This document shows, one piece after another, positions 1 to 7,343 of a stretch of DNA of 17,686 nucleotides (positions within the stretch are counted from its first letter, which is position 1; each line of letters starts with the position of its first letter). Where the stretch lies: positions 14,147-31,832 of the forward strand of contig DAAK01000042.1 in the NCBI GenBank assembly GCA_001701075.1. Reading direction: 5' to 3'. The position numbers were made by a program, and so were the translations under genes. This DNA comes from Bacteroidales bacterium GP3. Lineage in GTDB: Bacteria > Bacteroidota > Bacteroidia > Bacteroidales > Muribaculaceae. The notes below the pieces were generated by a model, which searched no databases, had not been told where the DNA came from, and worked only from the letters and a program-made list of their open reading frames with translations.

Positions 1-1
1 C

Positions 2-700
2 GTTCCTGCTGAAAGCATCATGATATTTGATCCCCTTACTGGCAAAAAAGGAAAGGCCAAGACCCGCAAGGGACCAAACAACACTACTGAGATTCTGCTT
101 CAAGTAGAACCAGGACAATCTCTACTCCTTAAGACCTTCCCAACGGAAATAGATGTTGATGATTGGACTTATTATGAAAAAGGAACCCCAATTAGCATCG
201 ACAATGGCTGGAATATTACCTTCCTTGAAAGCCAACCGGCCATAGAAGGCACTTTTGAGACCGATACAATAACTGCATGGACTAATTTGCCTATTGAAGA
301 AGCAAAGATCAATACAGCCACTGGTCGCTATAAAGTATCTTTTGATCTTCCGAAGGGTGTCGATGCTGACGAATGGCTTCTTGACCTTGGCGACATACGC
401 GAAAGCGCGTCTGTGAAAGTCAATGGTATTGAGGCTGGAAAAGTCTGGAGTGTTCCATTTACAATTGAAATTGGCAAATTCCTGCAGCCGGGAGTCAATA
501 CCCTCGAAATAGATGTCACTAATCTTCCTGCAAATCGAATTGCCGACTATGACCGAAAAGGGAAAAAATGGAAGATTTTCAAAGATGCAAACATTGCAAG
601 TGTCATTGGAAAGAAGATTGTAGACTATTCAGATTGGGAGACGATCCCTTCCGGACTGAATTCCGACGTAAAGTTAATACCATTAAAAAAGAAACAATAA
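2..700 (+). CDS. C-terminal fragment of a GH106-type alpha-L-rhamnosidase
   Basis: The reading frame is open from the window edge, so this is the end of a larger gene; the ATG at 20 is internal, preceded in frame by VPAESI. About 230 residues are visible. The text matches the end of Bacteroidetes GH106 rhamnosidases: an AES-x-x-x-FDPLTGKKG strand, then a jelly-roll galactose-binding-like domain with WLLDLGDIRESASVKVNG and Pro-Phe, and a closing NTLEIDVTNLPANRI followed by a WKIFKDANI segment and an SGL near the end. GH106 enzymes remove terminal alpha-L-rhamnose from pectic glycans such as rhamnogalacturonan I or II, usually in the periplasm or at the cell surface. The catalytic part lies outside the window. 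The gene ends 16 bases before the GH105 gene, which suggests one operon. A GH2-like enzyme with the same accessory fold is the main alternative. Confidence 0.75.
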   Translation, partial: VPAESIMIFDPLTGKKGKAKTRKGPNNTTEILLQVEPGQSLLLKTFPTEIDVDDWTYYEKGTPISIDNGWNITFLESQPAIEGTFETDTITAWTNLPIEEAKINTATGRYKVSFDLPKGVDADEWLLDLGDIRESASVKVNGIEAGKVWSVPFTIEIGKFLQPGVNTLEIDVTNLPANRIADYDRKGKKWKIFKDANIASVIGKKIVDYSDWETIPSGLNSDVKLIPLKKKQ

Positions 701-716
701 CTTAAATATCTAACCT

Positions 717-1850
717 ATGAAAAAATTACTTTTAAGCTTTATCACACTACTTATGGCAATCCCTGCCATAGGGGCTAAAGAGGAGCTTCCTCCCCGTCAG
801 GAAACTCTTAAGACACTTATAAAAGTCAACGACCTATATATGCGTAGGCACCCTGACCCTCTATTGAGTATTCCCTATTACTCCCGTAAGAAGGTTTATG
901 AGGCTAATATTTGGACTCGTTCAATTTATTTCGAGGGCCTGATGGCACTTCATTCCATCTACCCTAATAAGAAATACTGGCAATATGCCACTGATTGGGC
1001 TGAGGGTTTCAAATGGGGTATGCGCCGTGACGATACCACTACCCGCAATGCCGACAACTATGCTTGCGGACAGACTTATATCGACCTATATAAGTTGACT
1101 CCAAAGCCTGAGATGCTTACCCAGACTATTTCACTGTGCAATATGCTTGTCAACACTCCTCAAGTCGATGACTGGACTTGGATTGACGCTATCCAGATGG
1201 GTATGCCTGTCCTTACAAAGCTCAGTGCTGTCACTGGCGACAAAAAATATAGTGAAAAGGCTTGGGATATGTATCAATGGAGCCGCAACACTCTCGCTGG
1301 AGGCCTTTTCAATCAGAAAGATGGCCTTTGGTGGCGTGATGCTGACTTCGTACCCCCTTATAAGGAACCGAATGGTAAGAACTGCTATTGGAGCCGCGGT
1401 AACGGTTGGGTGGTTGCTGCACTTGTACGAGTTCTTGAAGACACACCTGCTGATGATCCTCATCGTGCAGTCTATATAAAGGATCTTCAGGATATGTGTG
1501 CCGCTCTCGTGAAATGCCAGCGTCCTGATGGATTCTGGAATGTCTCGCTACATGATCCCGACAACTTCGGCGGTAAAGAGCTTACAGGCACTGCTTTATT
1601 TGTCTATGGCATGGCATGGGGCGTACGCAATGGAATCCTCGACAAGGCCAAATACATGCCCGTCATTACTAAGGCTTGGAATGCTATGGTCAACGAGGCT
1701 GTTCATGAAAACGGATACCTCGGATACGTTCAGGGCACAGGCAAGGAACCCAAGGATGGACAACCGGTAGCATATGATTCAGTACCCGACTTCGATGATT
1801 ACGGCACAGGGTGCTTCCTGCTTGCCGGCGTGGAAGTCTACAAACTTTAA
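717..1850 (+). CDS. GH105 unsaturated rhamnogalacturonyl hydrolase (YteR/RhiN-type)
   Basis: The 377-residue protein, with an N-terminal signal peptide (about residues 1-20, cleavage near AIGA|KE), has the usual length of GH105 (alpha/alpha)6-barrel enzymes. These hydrolyse the unsaturated galacturonyl residue at the non-reducing end of oligosaccharides released by rhamnogalacturonan lyases. Visible family motifs are RNADNYACGQTYIDLY at 110-125 (D113 is the likely partner acid), WIDAIQMGMP at 155-164 (D157, equivalent to the general-acid Asp of YteR) and YWSRGNGWV at 224-232. The C-terminal DYGTGCFLLAGVEVYKL is also typical. The gene starts 16 bases after the rhamnosidase gene and ends at a hairpin terminator, so it is probably last in its operon. 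Its substrate would be the product of the PL11 lyase encoded at 3528-6536. The start is chosen because it gives the signal peptide directly. Confidence 0.9.
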   Translation: MKKLLLSFITLLMAIPAIGAKEELPPRQETLKTLIKVNDLYMRRHPDPLLSIPYYSRKKVYEANIWTRSIYFEGLMALHSIYPNKKYWQYATDWAEGFKWGMRRDDTTTRNADNYACGQTYIDLYKLTPKPEMLTQTISLCNMLVNTPQVDDWTWIDAIQMGMPVLTKLSAVTGDKKYSEKAWDMYQWSRNTLAGGLFNQKDGLWWRDADFVPPYKEPNGKNCYWSRGNGWVVAALVRVLEDTPADDPHRAVYIKDLQDMCAALVKCQRPDGFWNVSLHDPDNFGGKELTGTALFVYGMAWGVRNGILDKAKYMPVITKAWNAMVNEAVHENGYLGYVQGTGKEPKDGQPVAYDSVPDFDDYGTGCFLLAGVEVYKL

Positions 1851-1864
1851 ATTGGATTGAGAAT

Positions 1865-1900
1865 AATAAAAATGGGTCGAGTATTCGACCCATTTTTATT
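1865..1900. terminator. Bidirectional hairpin terminator between convergent genes
   Basis: A perfect 16-base-pair stem (AATAAAAATGGGTCGA paired with TCGACCCATTTTTATT) encloses a GTAT loop. A-tracts and T-tracts flank the GC-rich core, so it can terminate both the GH105 transcript on the plus strand and the antiterminator-like gene on the minus strand. The right arm reaches the minus-strand stop codon at 1899-1901. Confidence 0.85.
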
Positions 1901-3350
1901 ATACCTTTGAAATATGCGATGCAGGCAATGAGACATCCTTCCACTTGATGTAAGCTGTATCTGAAAGCCGTAGCGTATACGTGAGCGTTCCATCTACGTT
2001 CCTCACTGTCCGGATCGTTGCAATCTGCCCATTGAGTAGGGATCCATCTTCAATCATCACTTCATCTCCGACATTTAATGGCGGTAATTCAGAGACGATA
2101 TCCATCTCGACATCCTCAGTGAAGGCACCTACACTTCTCTGGAAGATCTTCATTTCTGCTTGTGGTATCACTGAATAAGGACTCGAAGGATTGGCCGATG
2201 TGCGGTAGCACCATGCTAAATCCCCCACTATTCCCATAAGTGGACCTACCCTATCATGAGGAATACGTATAAATAACAGTCCAGGTATGACAGGAGTCTC
2301 AATAGTAACCACTTTCTTCTTTTCAAGCTTCTTGACAGAGCGCATGGGATAATAATACTTGATCTGGCGCTGAAGAGGACTCTCCTTTTCCTTAAGCCTA
2401 TCCTTAATTTTATCTGGATTCACTCCACTCCTCAGTCTAAGCACAAACCATCCGGGATTCTTATTGGTGATGGAATATGCCACAGCATTGAGGATTTCAA
2501 TCTTCCTCGATTCTGAGATTTCATCAGGCTCGATGAGCGAGAGAAATGAATATGCCTCCGGGAGATTGGCTATCATCCCTCTTATCTCTCCATATGGGAT
2601 GTCTTCCCTTATTGCGGTAGCAATCCATAATGCTGTTATGGAATCTCTTGAGAAGGATTCCCCAAATTTCAGCCCGGCACGTCGCCCTGTGGCATGCAAC
2701 TCCAGAAGCAAATCTTTGATGATAGCCGGTTCCCGACGCTTTCCCTGTTGCAGTGGAAATACATATTTTGCCTGAGGAGCATTCCGCATTGAAGTAACAA
2801 TATCCTCAAGATGAAGGCAATCGGGTCGGGAATCTGTATATTTCAAGTTGACGATATCTCTTAATGTACAGAAGGGATCAAATAGAAGGTATTGGAATGC
2901 CTTATTGTAAACAAAAGCTGGTGAATCCTGCTTTATCGTCAATCTTGTAAACCTTTCTGCAGCCTCAAGATTAGCTTCAATTTCTTTAAGGCGTTTTGCC
3001 GATGATTCAGTGTCAAATCCGGCTATAGAAAACGAGAAGGGGGAATCTTGAGATTCTGATTCAGTCGCCTCTATCCACTCTTTGTAAAGAGTATGCATAG
3101 CTCCGGTGTACCGCTTCACAGTACTTCCTTTCAGACCATCAAGCAGCATATCCACTACCCATGTCCTTACAGTCAGATCTGAAAATTCAGACAGTTCATG
3201 TCGACGTATGGATTGAATCAACGATGGTATGGCTCTGGAAACCAACATTTCTGAAAGTTTGTCGGTGTCAAGGTTGAAGATATAGTCCATAAATCCTGGT
3301 TTCCAACCATTGATCGGTTCCGAATCAGAAGAGTCTATTTCTGGGTGCAT
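1899..3350 (-). CDS. Fusion of a degenerate tyrosine-recombinase-like domain with a NusG/UpxY-type antiterminator
   Basis: The 483-residue soluble protein has no signal peptide. Residues about 300-410 form an NGN domain (PGWFVLRLRSG at 299-309, YYYPM at 332-336, VIPGLLFIRIP at 354-364). Residues about 423-475 form a KOW domain (VGDEVMIEDGSLLNGQIATI at 427-446). This is the layout of RfaH/UpxY/LoaP-type NusG paralogues, which ride on RNA polymerase and suppress termination. Free-standing UpxY proteins are about 170-190 residues; here about 290 residues precede the NGN. That part looks like a tyrosine recombinase: a SAM-like core-binding region with SDLTVRTWV...TVKRYTGAMHTLYKEWI (about 57-93), then FDPFCTLRDIVNLKYTD (157-173) where integrases have GLR-x-x-E-I-x-x-L. 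By hand alignment Arg I is T162, the HxxR box is D236-S-I-T239, the second His is N262, and the nucleophile position falls on S271, so recombinase activity is unlikely. The gene has its own promoter and no downstream partner. NusG-type identity is firm; the N-terminal assignment is inference. Confidence 0.8.
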   Translation of the reverse strand: MHPEIDSSDSEPINGWKPGFMDYIFNLDTDKLSEMLVSRAIPSLIQSIRRHELSEFSDLTVRTWVVDMLLDGLKGSTVKRYTGAMHTLYKEWIEATESESQDSPFSFSIAGFDTESSAKRLKEIEANLEAAERFTRLTIKQDSPAFVYNKAFQYLLFDPFCTLRDIVNLKYTDSRPDCLHLEDIVTSMRNAPQAKYVFPLQQGKRREPAIIKDLLLELHATGRRAGLKFGESFSRDSITALWIATAIREDIPYGEIRGMIANLPEAYSFLSLIEPDEISESRKIEILNAVAYSITNKNPGWFVLRLRSGVNPDKIKDRLKEKESPLQRQIKYYYPMRSVKKLEKKKVVTIETPVIPGLLFIRIPHDRVGPLMGIVGDLAWCYRTSANPSSPYSVIPQAEMKIFQRSVGAFTEDVEMDIVSELPPLNVGDEVMIEDGSLLNGQIATIRTVRNVDGTLTYTLRLSDTAYIKWKDVSLPASHISKV

Positions 3351-3374
3351 AGTGGGTTCGTTTCTAATTTAGTG

Positions 3375-3405
3375 CAAAATTATCAAATTTTTCCGACTTT
3401 ACAAA
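3375..3405 (-). promoter_or_regulatory. Bacteroidetes-type promoter for the antiterminator fusion gene
   Basis: Read on the minus strand, TTTG (3405-3402) is followed after 19 bases by TAATTTTG (3382-3375). This is an exact match to the Bacteroidetes -33/-7 pattern TTTG-N19-TAnnTTTG. Initiation would fall near 3368-3370, leaving a leader of only about 20 bases before the ATG at 3350. Confidence 0.7.
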
Positions 3406-3422
3406 GTTATAATACCTCAAAA

Positions 3423-3446
3423 TGAACCTTAACAATTTTTAGGTCA
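3423..3446. repeat. Imperfect inverted repeat between divergent promoters (possible operator)
   Basis: TGAACCT at 3423-3429 faces AGGTCA at 3441-3446, an inverted pair with one extra base in the left arm, in the 47 bases between the two divergent -33 boxes. This position would suit a regulator acting on both genes. The arms are short and imperfect, so chance is possible. Confidence 0.2.
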
Positions 3447-3452
3447 AAAAAC

Positions 3453-3483
3453 TTTTAATTTTATCTAAAATGTGTTACCTTTG
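3453..3483 (+). promoter_or_regulatory. Probable promoter for the PL11 lyase gene
   Basis: TACCTTTG at 3476-3483 matches the Bacteroidetes -7 element TAnnTTTG. Nineteen bases upstream is TTTT (3453-3456), a degenerate -33 box. A weak -33 is common where an activator is needed, as expected for a pectin-induced gene. Initiation near 3490 would give a leader of about 40 bases. Confidence 0.5.
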
Positions 3484-3527
3484 TAAAATCTTGTACATAG
3501 TATATACACTTACCTAACAATATAGAA

Positions 3528-6500
3528 ATGAGAAAAACTGCGATTGCGGCGATTATGCTCGCTGCTTCTACTGTCTCGTGGGCTCAATACTCCCATACCA
3601 TAAACGCCGATAACCTCGGCCGTGGAGTACTTGCAGTCCAGGCTGAAAATGGAGTCTTTGTTTCTTGGCGATCTCTGCCCACCGATGATGCAAATCTTGC
3701 TTTCGACATCTATCGCGATGGGATCAAGATCAATGAATCGCCCCTGTCAAAAATGACTAACTTCACCGACCCTGATGGCTCTGCCAATTCAAAATATACC
3801 ATCAAGGCAGTCCTGAACGGTGAAGAAACTGAGTCAGCAAATGCCAATAGCGTGTGGGCTGCCGACTACATGAAGATTCATCTTGACCGTCCTGAAGGTG
3901 GGACTTCCCCTGCCGGTGGTGCTAAAGAGGACCGTGAATACACTTATACCCCAGATGACGTGTCTGTTGGCGATGTAGATGGCGACGGAGAATATGAATT
4001 TTTTGTAAAATGGTTCCCCACTAATGCTGCCGACAATGCGCATACCCGATACACCGGCAATACTTATATTGACTGCTATAAACTTGATGGCACTAAGCTA
4101 TGGCGTATTGACCTTGGCATCAATATCCGCTCCGGAAACCATTATACCCAGTTTATGGTATATGACTTCGACGGAGATGGAAAGGCTGAACTAATCTGCA
4201 AGACAGCTCCAGGCACTATCGATGGTACCGGAAAGCCTGTTCTCATGGATGATGATAAAGAAACAGATGATTTCCGCAAAAGTGATGGTACTATCATGAG
4301 CGGTCCGGAATATCTCACAGTTTTCAACGGCCTCACAGGAGCAGAAATCAACACTATCGCATATAATCCCCCTCGCGACATCCGCAAGCACGAAAAAAAA
4401 GGAGCCGATGCCTGGGGTGACAATTACGGCAACCGCTGCGAACGTTATCTTGCCGGAGTTGCATATCTCGACGGCATCAAGCCCAGTGCAATATTCGTCA
4501 GAGGATACTATACTGCTTCATATGTTTGGGCTGTAGACTTTGATGGCAAGGAACTTAAAGAAAAGTGGCTGCACAAATCTGAAAAATCAGGTGAAGGCAT
4601 CTACGGACAAGGCACCCACTCACTTTCCATCGCCGACCTTGATGGCGATGGATGCGATGAAATAATCATGGGCTCAGCCGCAGTGGATCACGATGGATCT
4701 TTCCTTCATTCCACTGGAGGAGGTCATGGCGATGCTCTCCATGTAGGCGATTTCGTTCTTGAGAATGAAGGCCTTGAAATTTATATGCCACATGAAGACA
4801 AAAACGGCAAATATGCCACTTCTCTTCGCGATGGAAAGACCGGTAAAGTGCTCTTCTATCAGTCTAATCCTGGCAAAGACGTGGGCAGAGGATTGATTGC
4901 AAATGTCTCTTCCAAATTTGCAGGAAGCGAATATTGGTCGGCTCTTGACGGCAATGTTATGAATTCCGGTGAAGTGGTTGGTTCTAAACGTCCTTCTGTC
5001 AATTTCCGAATTTATTGGGACGGTGATCTTCTCGATGAACTCCTTGATGGCACTTCTGTCACAAAACCGAATGAAGAACTAAATTCTCTTTACAATGTAA
5101 AGGTTTTTGCCGGCACATCGCACGCCGCTTCTTGCAACACGACCAAGGCCACCCCTAACCTACAGGCAGATATTTTCGGCGACTGGCGTGAGGAAGTGAT
5201 TCTTCATGATAGCGAGACTCAATCTGATCTTATCATTTTCACTACTACTATCCCAAGTGAATACAAAGTGCCTTGCCTAATGACCGACCGTCAGTATCGC
5301 GAGGCTATCGCTTGGCAAAACGTTGCATACAATCAGCCACCTCATTTGAGCTATGATCTTGAGTCTCTATATGATACCAGACCTCGCATCGTAGTCAACA
5401 AAGGCTCTCTTCAACAGTCTATGTCGCTTGGTGACGCTATGGAAACGATAGAGTTCACAGTGATGCATGCCTCTGGAGCTGAAGTGACAGGTCTTCCCGA
5501 AGGTGTTGAATTCTCTTTTGACAATCAGGAAAACAAGGGTTATATTTCAGGTACGCCTGCAGAAAAAGGCGAATGGGCATATACCATTACGACAACAGGC
5601 TCTGAAGATGGAGAAGAAGTGTCAGTTACAGGCTCGATTAGAGTTACTTTCGTCGACAAAAGCCTGCGCAGTGCATACTTCTCGTTTGACGCTGTTGGAG
5701 CTACAACTGTTGCCAACGACTATAAGACAGGGACAGAAGCCACAATTAATGGCTCTGTTGGCTCTACTGAAGGAGTAAGCAATGGCGCTATCTCTTATGA
5801 CGGCAATGGATACTTGACTCAGCCTCTGTATGAGGAACTGATGTTCGGCTCCAGCGACTTCTCTATTGAGCTTTGGATGAAATCTACCGATGATGACGGC
5901 TACCTTTTCTGCTTAGGTACTCACAACACATCTAATGTAGAGGGTGGCACCGGTAACTGGATCGGACTCGAACGTCTGAAAAATGACAATACTGACCGCC
6001 TTAGCTTCTCCATCGACGACAATGTAGCGAAGACCGATTGCTACGCCCTGACTCCAAGTGCATTTTTTGATGGAGAATGGCATCACATTGTCTGCGTGCG
6101 TAATGCAGAGGCTAAATCAATGGCTATTTATATTGATGGCAAACATAATATCGGATCGAATAATGTAGGCACCGGTGCTATCAATTTTGATTCGCGCGAA
6201 CTTATGTTTATCGGAGGTGACGATGAGCCAACTGCTGGAAGAGAAAATCGTACATTCAATGGCACTATAGATGAATTGACTATCTATCCTCATGTTCTCT
6301 CTGCTGAAGAAATCAAAGCTAACTACGATCGTCTTGCTCCTTCTGCTGTAGAAGAAATCATTGCAGAGAGCGGAAACGCAGATTTCACTGTAGTAGATGT
6401 CTTCTCCGGTAGAATTGTTAAGACGGCAAAGGGCGCAGGAGGAAAGGGAATCACGCAAGGTCTTGACAATGGGATGTATATTCTCATGGTTGAGAATGGC

Positions 6501-6536
6501 TCATCTAAAGAGACCCACAAGTTCATCAAGAAATAA
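3528..6536 (+). CDS. Secreted PL11 rhamnogalacturonan lyase with Ig-like, LamG-like and T9SS-type sorting domains
   Basis: The protein has 1002 residues, with a signal peptide at 1-19 (cleavage SWA|Q). Residues about 20-615 match family 11 polysaccharide lyases: LGRGVLAVQAENGVFVSWR (30-48), a fibronectin-like N-terminal strand set with FDIYRDG (59-65), and a beta-propeller carrying calcium-binding DxDGDG motifs at 149-154, 213-218 and 370-375. Also present are GQGTHSLSIADLDGDG (360-375), STGGGHGDALHVGD (395-408) and DVGRGLIAN (451-459). PL11 enzymes cut rhamnogalacturonan I by beta-elimination, producing the unsaturated ends that GH105 removes. After the lyase come an Ig-like segment (about 626-708, with GLPEGVEF and GYISGTP), a LamG/concanavalin-like domain (about 714-935, with FSIELWMKS and GEWHHIVCVR), and a C-terminal tail of about 50 residues ending GMYILMVENG...KFIKK, which resembles a type A T9SS sorting domain. 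Plain PL11 lyases are about 600-650 residues, so the extra modules add about 380. A terminator follows directly. Confidence 0.92.
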   Translation: MRKTAIAAIMLAASTVSWAQYSHTINADNLGRGVLAVQAENGVFVSWRSLPTDDANLAFDIYRDGIKINESPLSKMTNFTDPDGSANSKYTIKAVLNGEETESANANSVWAADYMKIHLDRPEGGTSPAGGAKEDREYTYTPDDVSVGDVDGDGEYEFFVKWFPTNAADNAHTRYTGNTYIDCYKLDGTKLWRIDLGINIRSGNHYTQFMVYDFDGDGKAELICKTAPGTIDGTGKPVLMDDDKETDDFRKSDGTIMSGPEYLTVFNGLTGAEINTIAYNPPRDIRKHEKKGADAWGDNYGNRCERYLAGVAYLDGIKPSAIFVRGYYTASYVWAVDFDGKELKEKWLHKSEKSGEGIYGQGTHSLSIADLDGDGCDEIIMGSAAVDHDGSFLHSTGGGHGDALHVGDFVLENEGLEIYMPHEDKNGKYATSLRDGKTGKVLFYQSNPGKDVGRGLIANVSSKFAGSEYWSALDGNVMNSGEVVGSKRPSVNFRIYWDGDLLDELLDGTSVTKPNEELNSLYNVKVFAGTSHAASCNTTKATPNLQADIFGDWREEVILHDSETQSDLIIFTTTIPSEYKVPCLMTDRQYREAIAWQNVAYNQPPHLSYDLESLYDTRPRIVVNKGSLQQSMSLGDAMETIEFTVMHASGAEVTGLPEGVEFSFDNQENKGYISGTPAEKGEWAYTITTTGSEDGEEVSVTGSIRVTFVDKSLRSAYFSFDAVGATTVANDYKTGTEATINGSVGSTEGVSNGAISYDGNGYLTQPLYEELMFGSSDFSIELWMKSTDDDGYLFCLGTHNTSNVEGGTGNWIGLERLKNDNTDRLSFSIDDNVAKTDCYALTPSAFFDGEWHHIVCVRNAEAKSMAIYIDGKHNIGSNNVGTGAINFDSRELMFIGGDDEPTAGRENRTFNGTIDELTIYPHVLSAEEIKANYDRLAPSAVEEIIAESGNADFTVVDVFSGRIVKTAKGAGGKGITQGLDNGMYILMVENGSSKETHKFIKK

Positions 6537-6556
6537 CACCCAATCTTGATATACAT

Positions 6557-6587
6557 AAAAAAAGACCCGTTGCCGGGTCTTTTTTTT
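6557..6587. terminator. Bidirectional terminator after the lyase gene
   Basis: A stem with core AGACCCG/CGGGTCT and a TTGC loop extends through seven A residues on the left pairing with T residues on the right, for about 13 base pairs. The run of eight T on the plus strand and seven A on the left side suit termination in both directions, between the lyase gene and the convergent HdeD-family gene. Confidence 0.9.
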
Positions 6588-6606
6588 ATTGAGCCTCTGG
6601 AAGATT

Positions 6607-7167
6607 TCAAAGCAACTTGTTGGCCTGATAGATCTTAATTGAAAGCAGCATCCTATAGATACCGAATGTGATAAAGGCGATTCCAATGTAAAGCCAAACT
6701 GCAATTCCACCTGCAAGCGGGCCGGCAAGGAAAATGACTGCAAGAATCAGCGTGCAGACGATAAAGGAAAGGAGCATCGCAAGCCAATACTTCGTATCGC
6801 CGTAGTATAAGATTGCTTCACATACTGCATTCAGAGCTACAAACACGAGGTAAAATCCTATTCCGTAGATAAATGCTGAAACCATTGCAGCTTCAGGAAG
6901 TACGATCAACCATACACCGCAGATTATTTCTATAATTCCTATCAGAAGTTTGAATCCCCAGCCATAAAGACTCCCTATGCTAAGGAGTGCGAAGATTGTG
7001 TTGAGAAAACCTACTGCACATATCACCAAGGCGAATGTGTATGCCATGATAGGAAGGGATGAGCCAGGACTTGCGAGGCACCAGATGCCAAGTCCTACAG
7101 AGAGTATACCAGTTAGTAGCGGAATCCACCAATATTTGGAGGCGGTTTTAAGCATTGTGCGTGTCAT
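6607..7167 (-). CDS. HdeD-family (DUF308) integral membrane protein
   Basis: The 186-residue protein is almost entirely hydrophobic, with about six membrane segments (roughly 13-33, 37-60, 70-90, 94-115, 127-150 and 152-176). Pairs of helices with glycine-rich turns such as WIPLLTGILSVGLGIWCL and LLIGIIEIICGVWLIVL are characteristic of DUF308/HdeD repeats, so it looks like three repeated hairpins. HdeD in enterobacteria is linked to acid resistance at high cell density; the molecular activity is unknown, and in Bacteroidetes the role is undefined. The gene stands alone, ends near the terminator at 6557-6587, and is divergent from the acetylation operon. I found no TAnnTTTG promoter on its strand; only a TATAAT-like hexamer lies upstream. 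The ATG at 7167 is supported by MTRTMLKTASKYWW placing charged residues before the first helix. Confidence 0.8.
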   Translation of the reverse strand: MTRTMLKTASKYWWIPLLTGILSVGLGIWCLASPGSSLPIMAYTFALVICAVGFLNTIFALLSIGSLYGWGFKLLIGIIEIICGVWLIVLPEAAMVSAFIYGIGFYLVFVALNAVCEAILYYGDTKYWLAMLLSFIVCTLILAVIFLAGPLAGGIAVWLYIGIAFITFGIYRMLLSIKIYQANKLL

Positions 7168-7276
7168 AGTTTTTTAGTATTAAGTTATTTTGATATGTTT
7201 TATTGTGTTTTCATCATTATAACGCCTTGGGTTAATTTTTGTTTATTTTATTTTTTTAATTTTTTATCATTCTAAT

Positions 7277-7307
7277 TTTGTCAATTCCTAAAATAGCAGT
7301 AATTTTG
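7277..7307 (+). promoter_or_regulatory. Promoter of the SGNH-MBOAT-DHHW-lipA operon
   Basis: TTTG at 7277-7280, 19 bases, then TAATTTTG at 7300-7307 match the Bacteroidetes consensus exactly. Predicted initiation near 7313 leaves a leader of about 90 bases before the ATG at 7404. A second TAATTTTG at 7273-7280 overlaps the -33 box but has no matching upstream element. The rest of the 236-base gap (7168-7403) is AT-rich, with no gene seen. Confidence 0.75.
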
Positions 7308-7318
7308 TAATGTAATTA

Positions 7319-7343
7319 GGGCTCTCTCCATCGCAAGGAGCCC
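7319..7343 (+). promoter_or_regulatory. Stem-loop at the 5' end of the acetylation operon leader
   Basis: GGGCTC (7319-7324) pairs with GAGCCC (7338-7343) across a 13-base loop. It lies a few bases after the predicted start point, so it would sit at the 5' end of the mRNA. There is no following T-run, so it is not a simple terminator. It may stabilise the transcript or be a protein-binding site. It matches no riboswitch known to me. Confidence 0.45.

Noticed and set aside
1131..1479. Overlapping 110-codon frames on both strands
   Set aside because: Both fall inside the GH105 gene, whose catalytic motifs are in the other frame.
1899..3350. Active site-specific recombinase or mobile element
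   Set aside because: The recombinase-like part lacks the catalytic Arg, His and Tyr at the expected places, and no flanking inverted or direct repeats were seen near 1865-1900 or 3351-3527.
3351..3527. Invertible (phase-variable) promoter as in Bacteroides capsule loci
   Set aside because: I found no matching inverted repeats of useful length on the two sides of the region; only a short imperfect pair lies between the promoters.
7200..7272. AT-rich stretch as a possible origin or transferred segment
   Set aside because: It is a short promoter-proximal T-rich run next to an ordinary divergent promoter region, with no repeats or binding boxes.
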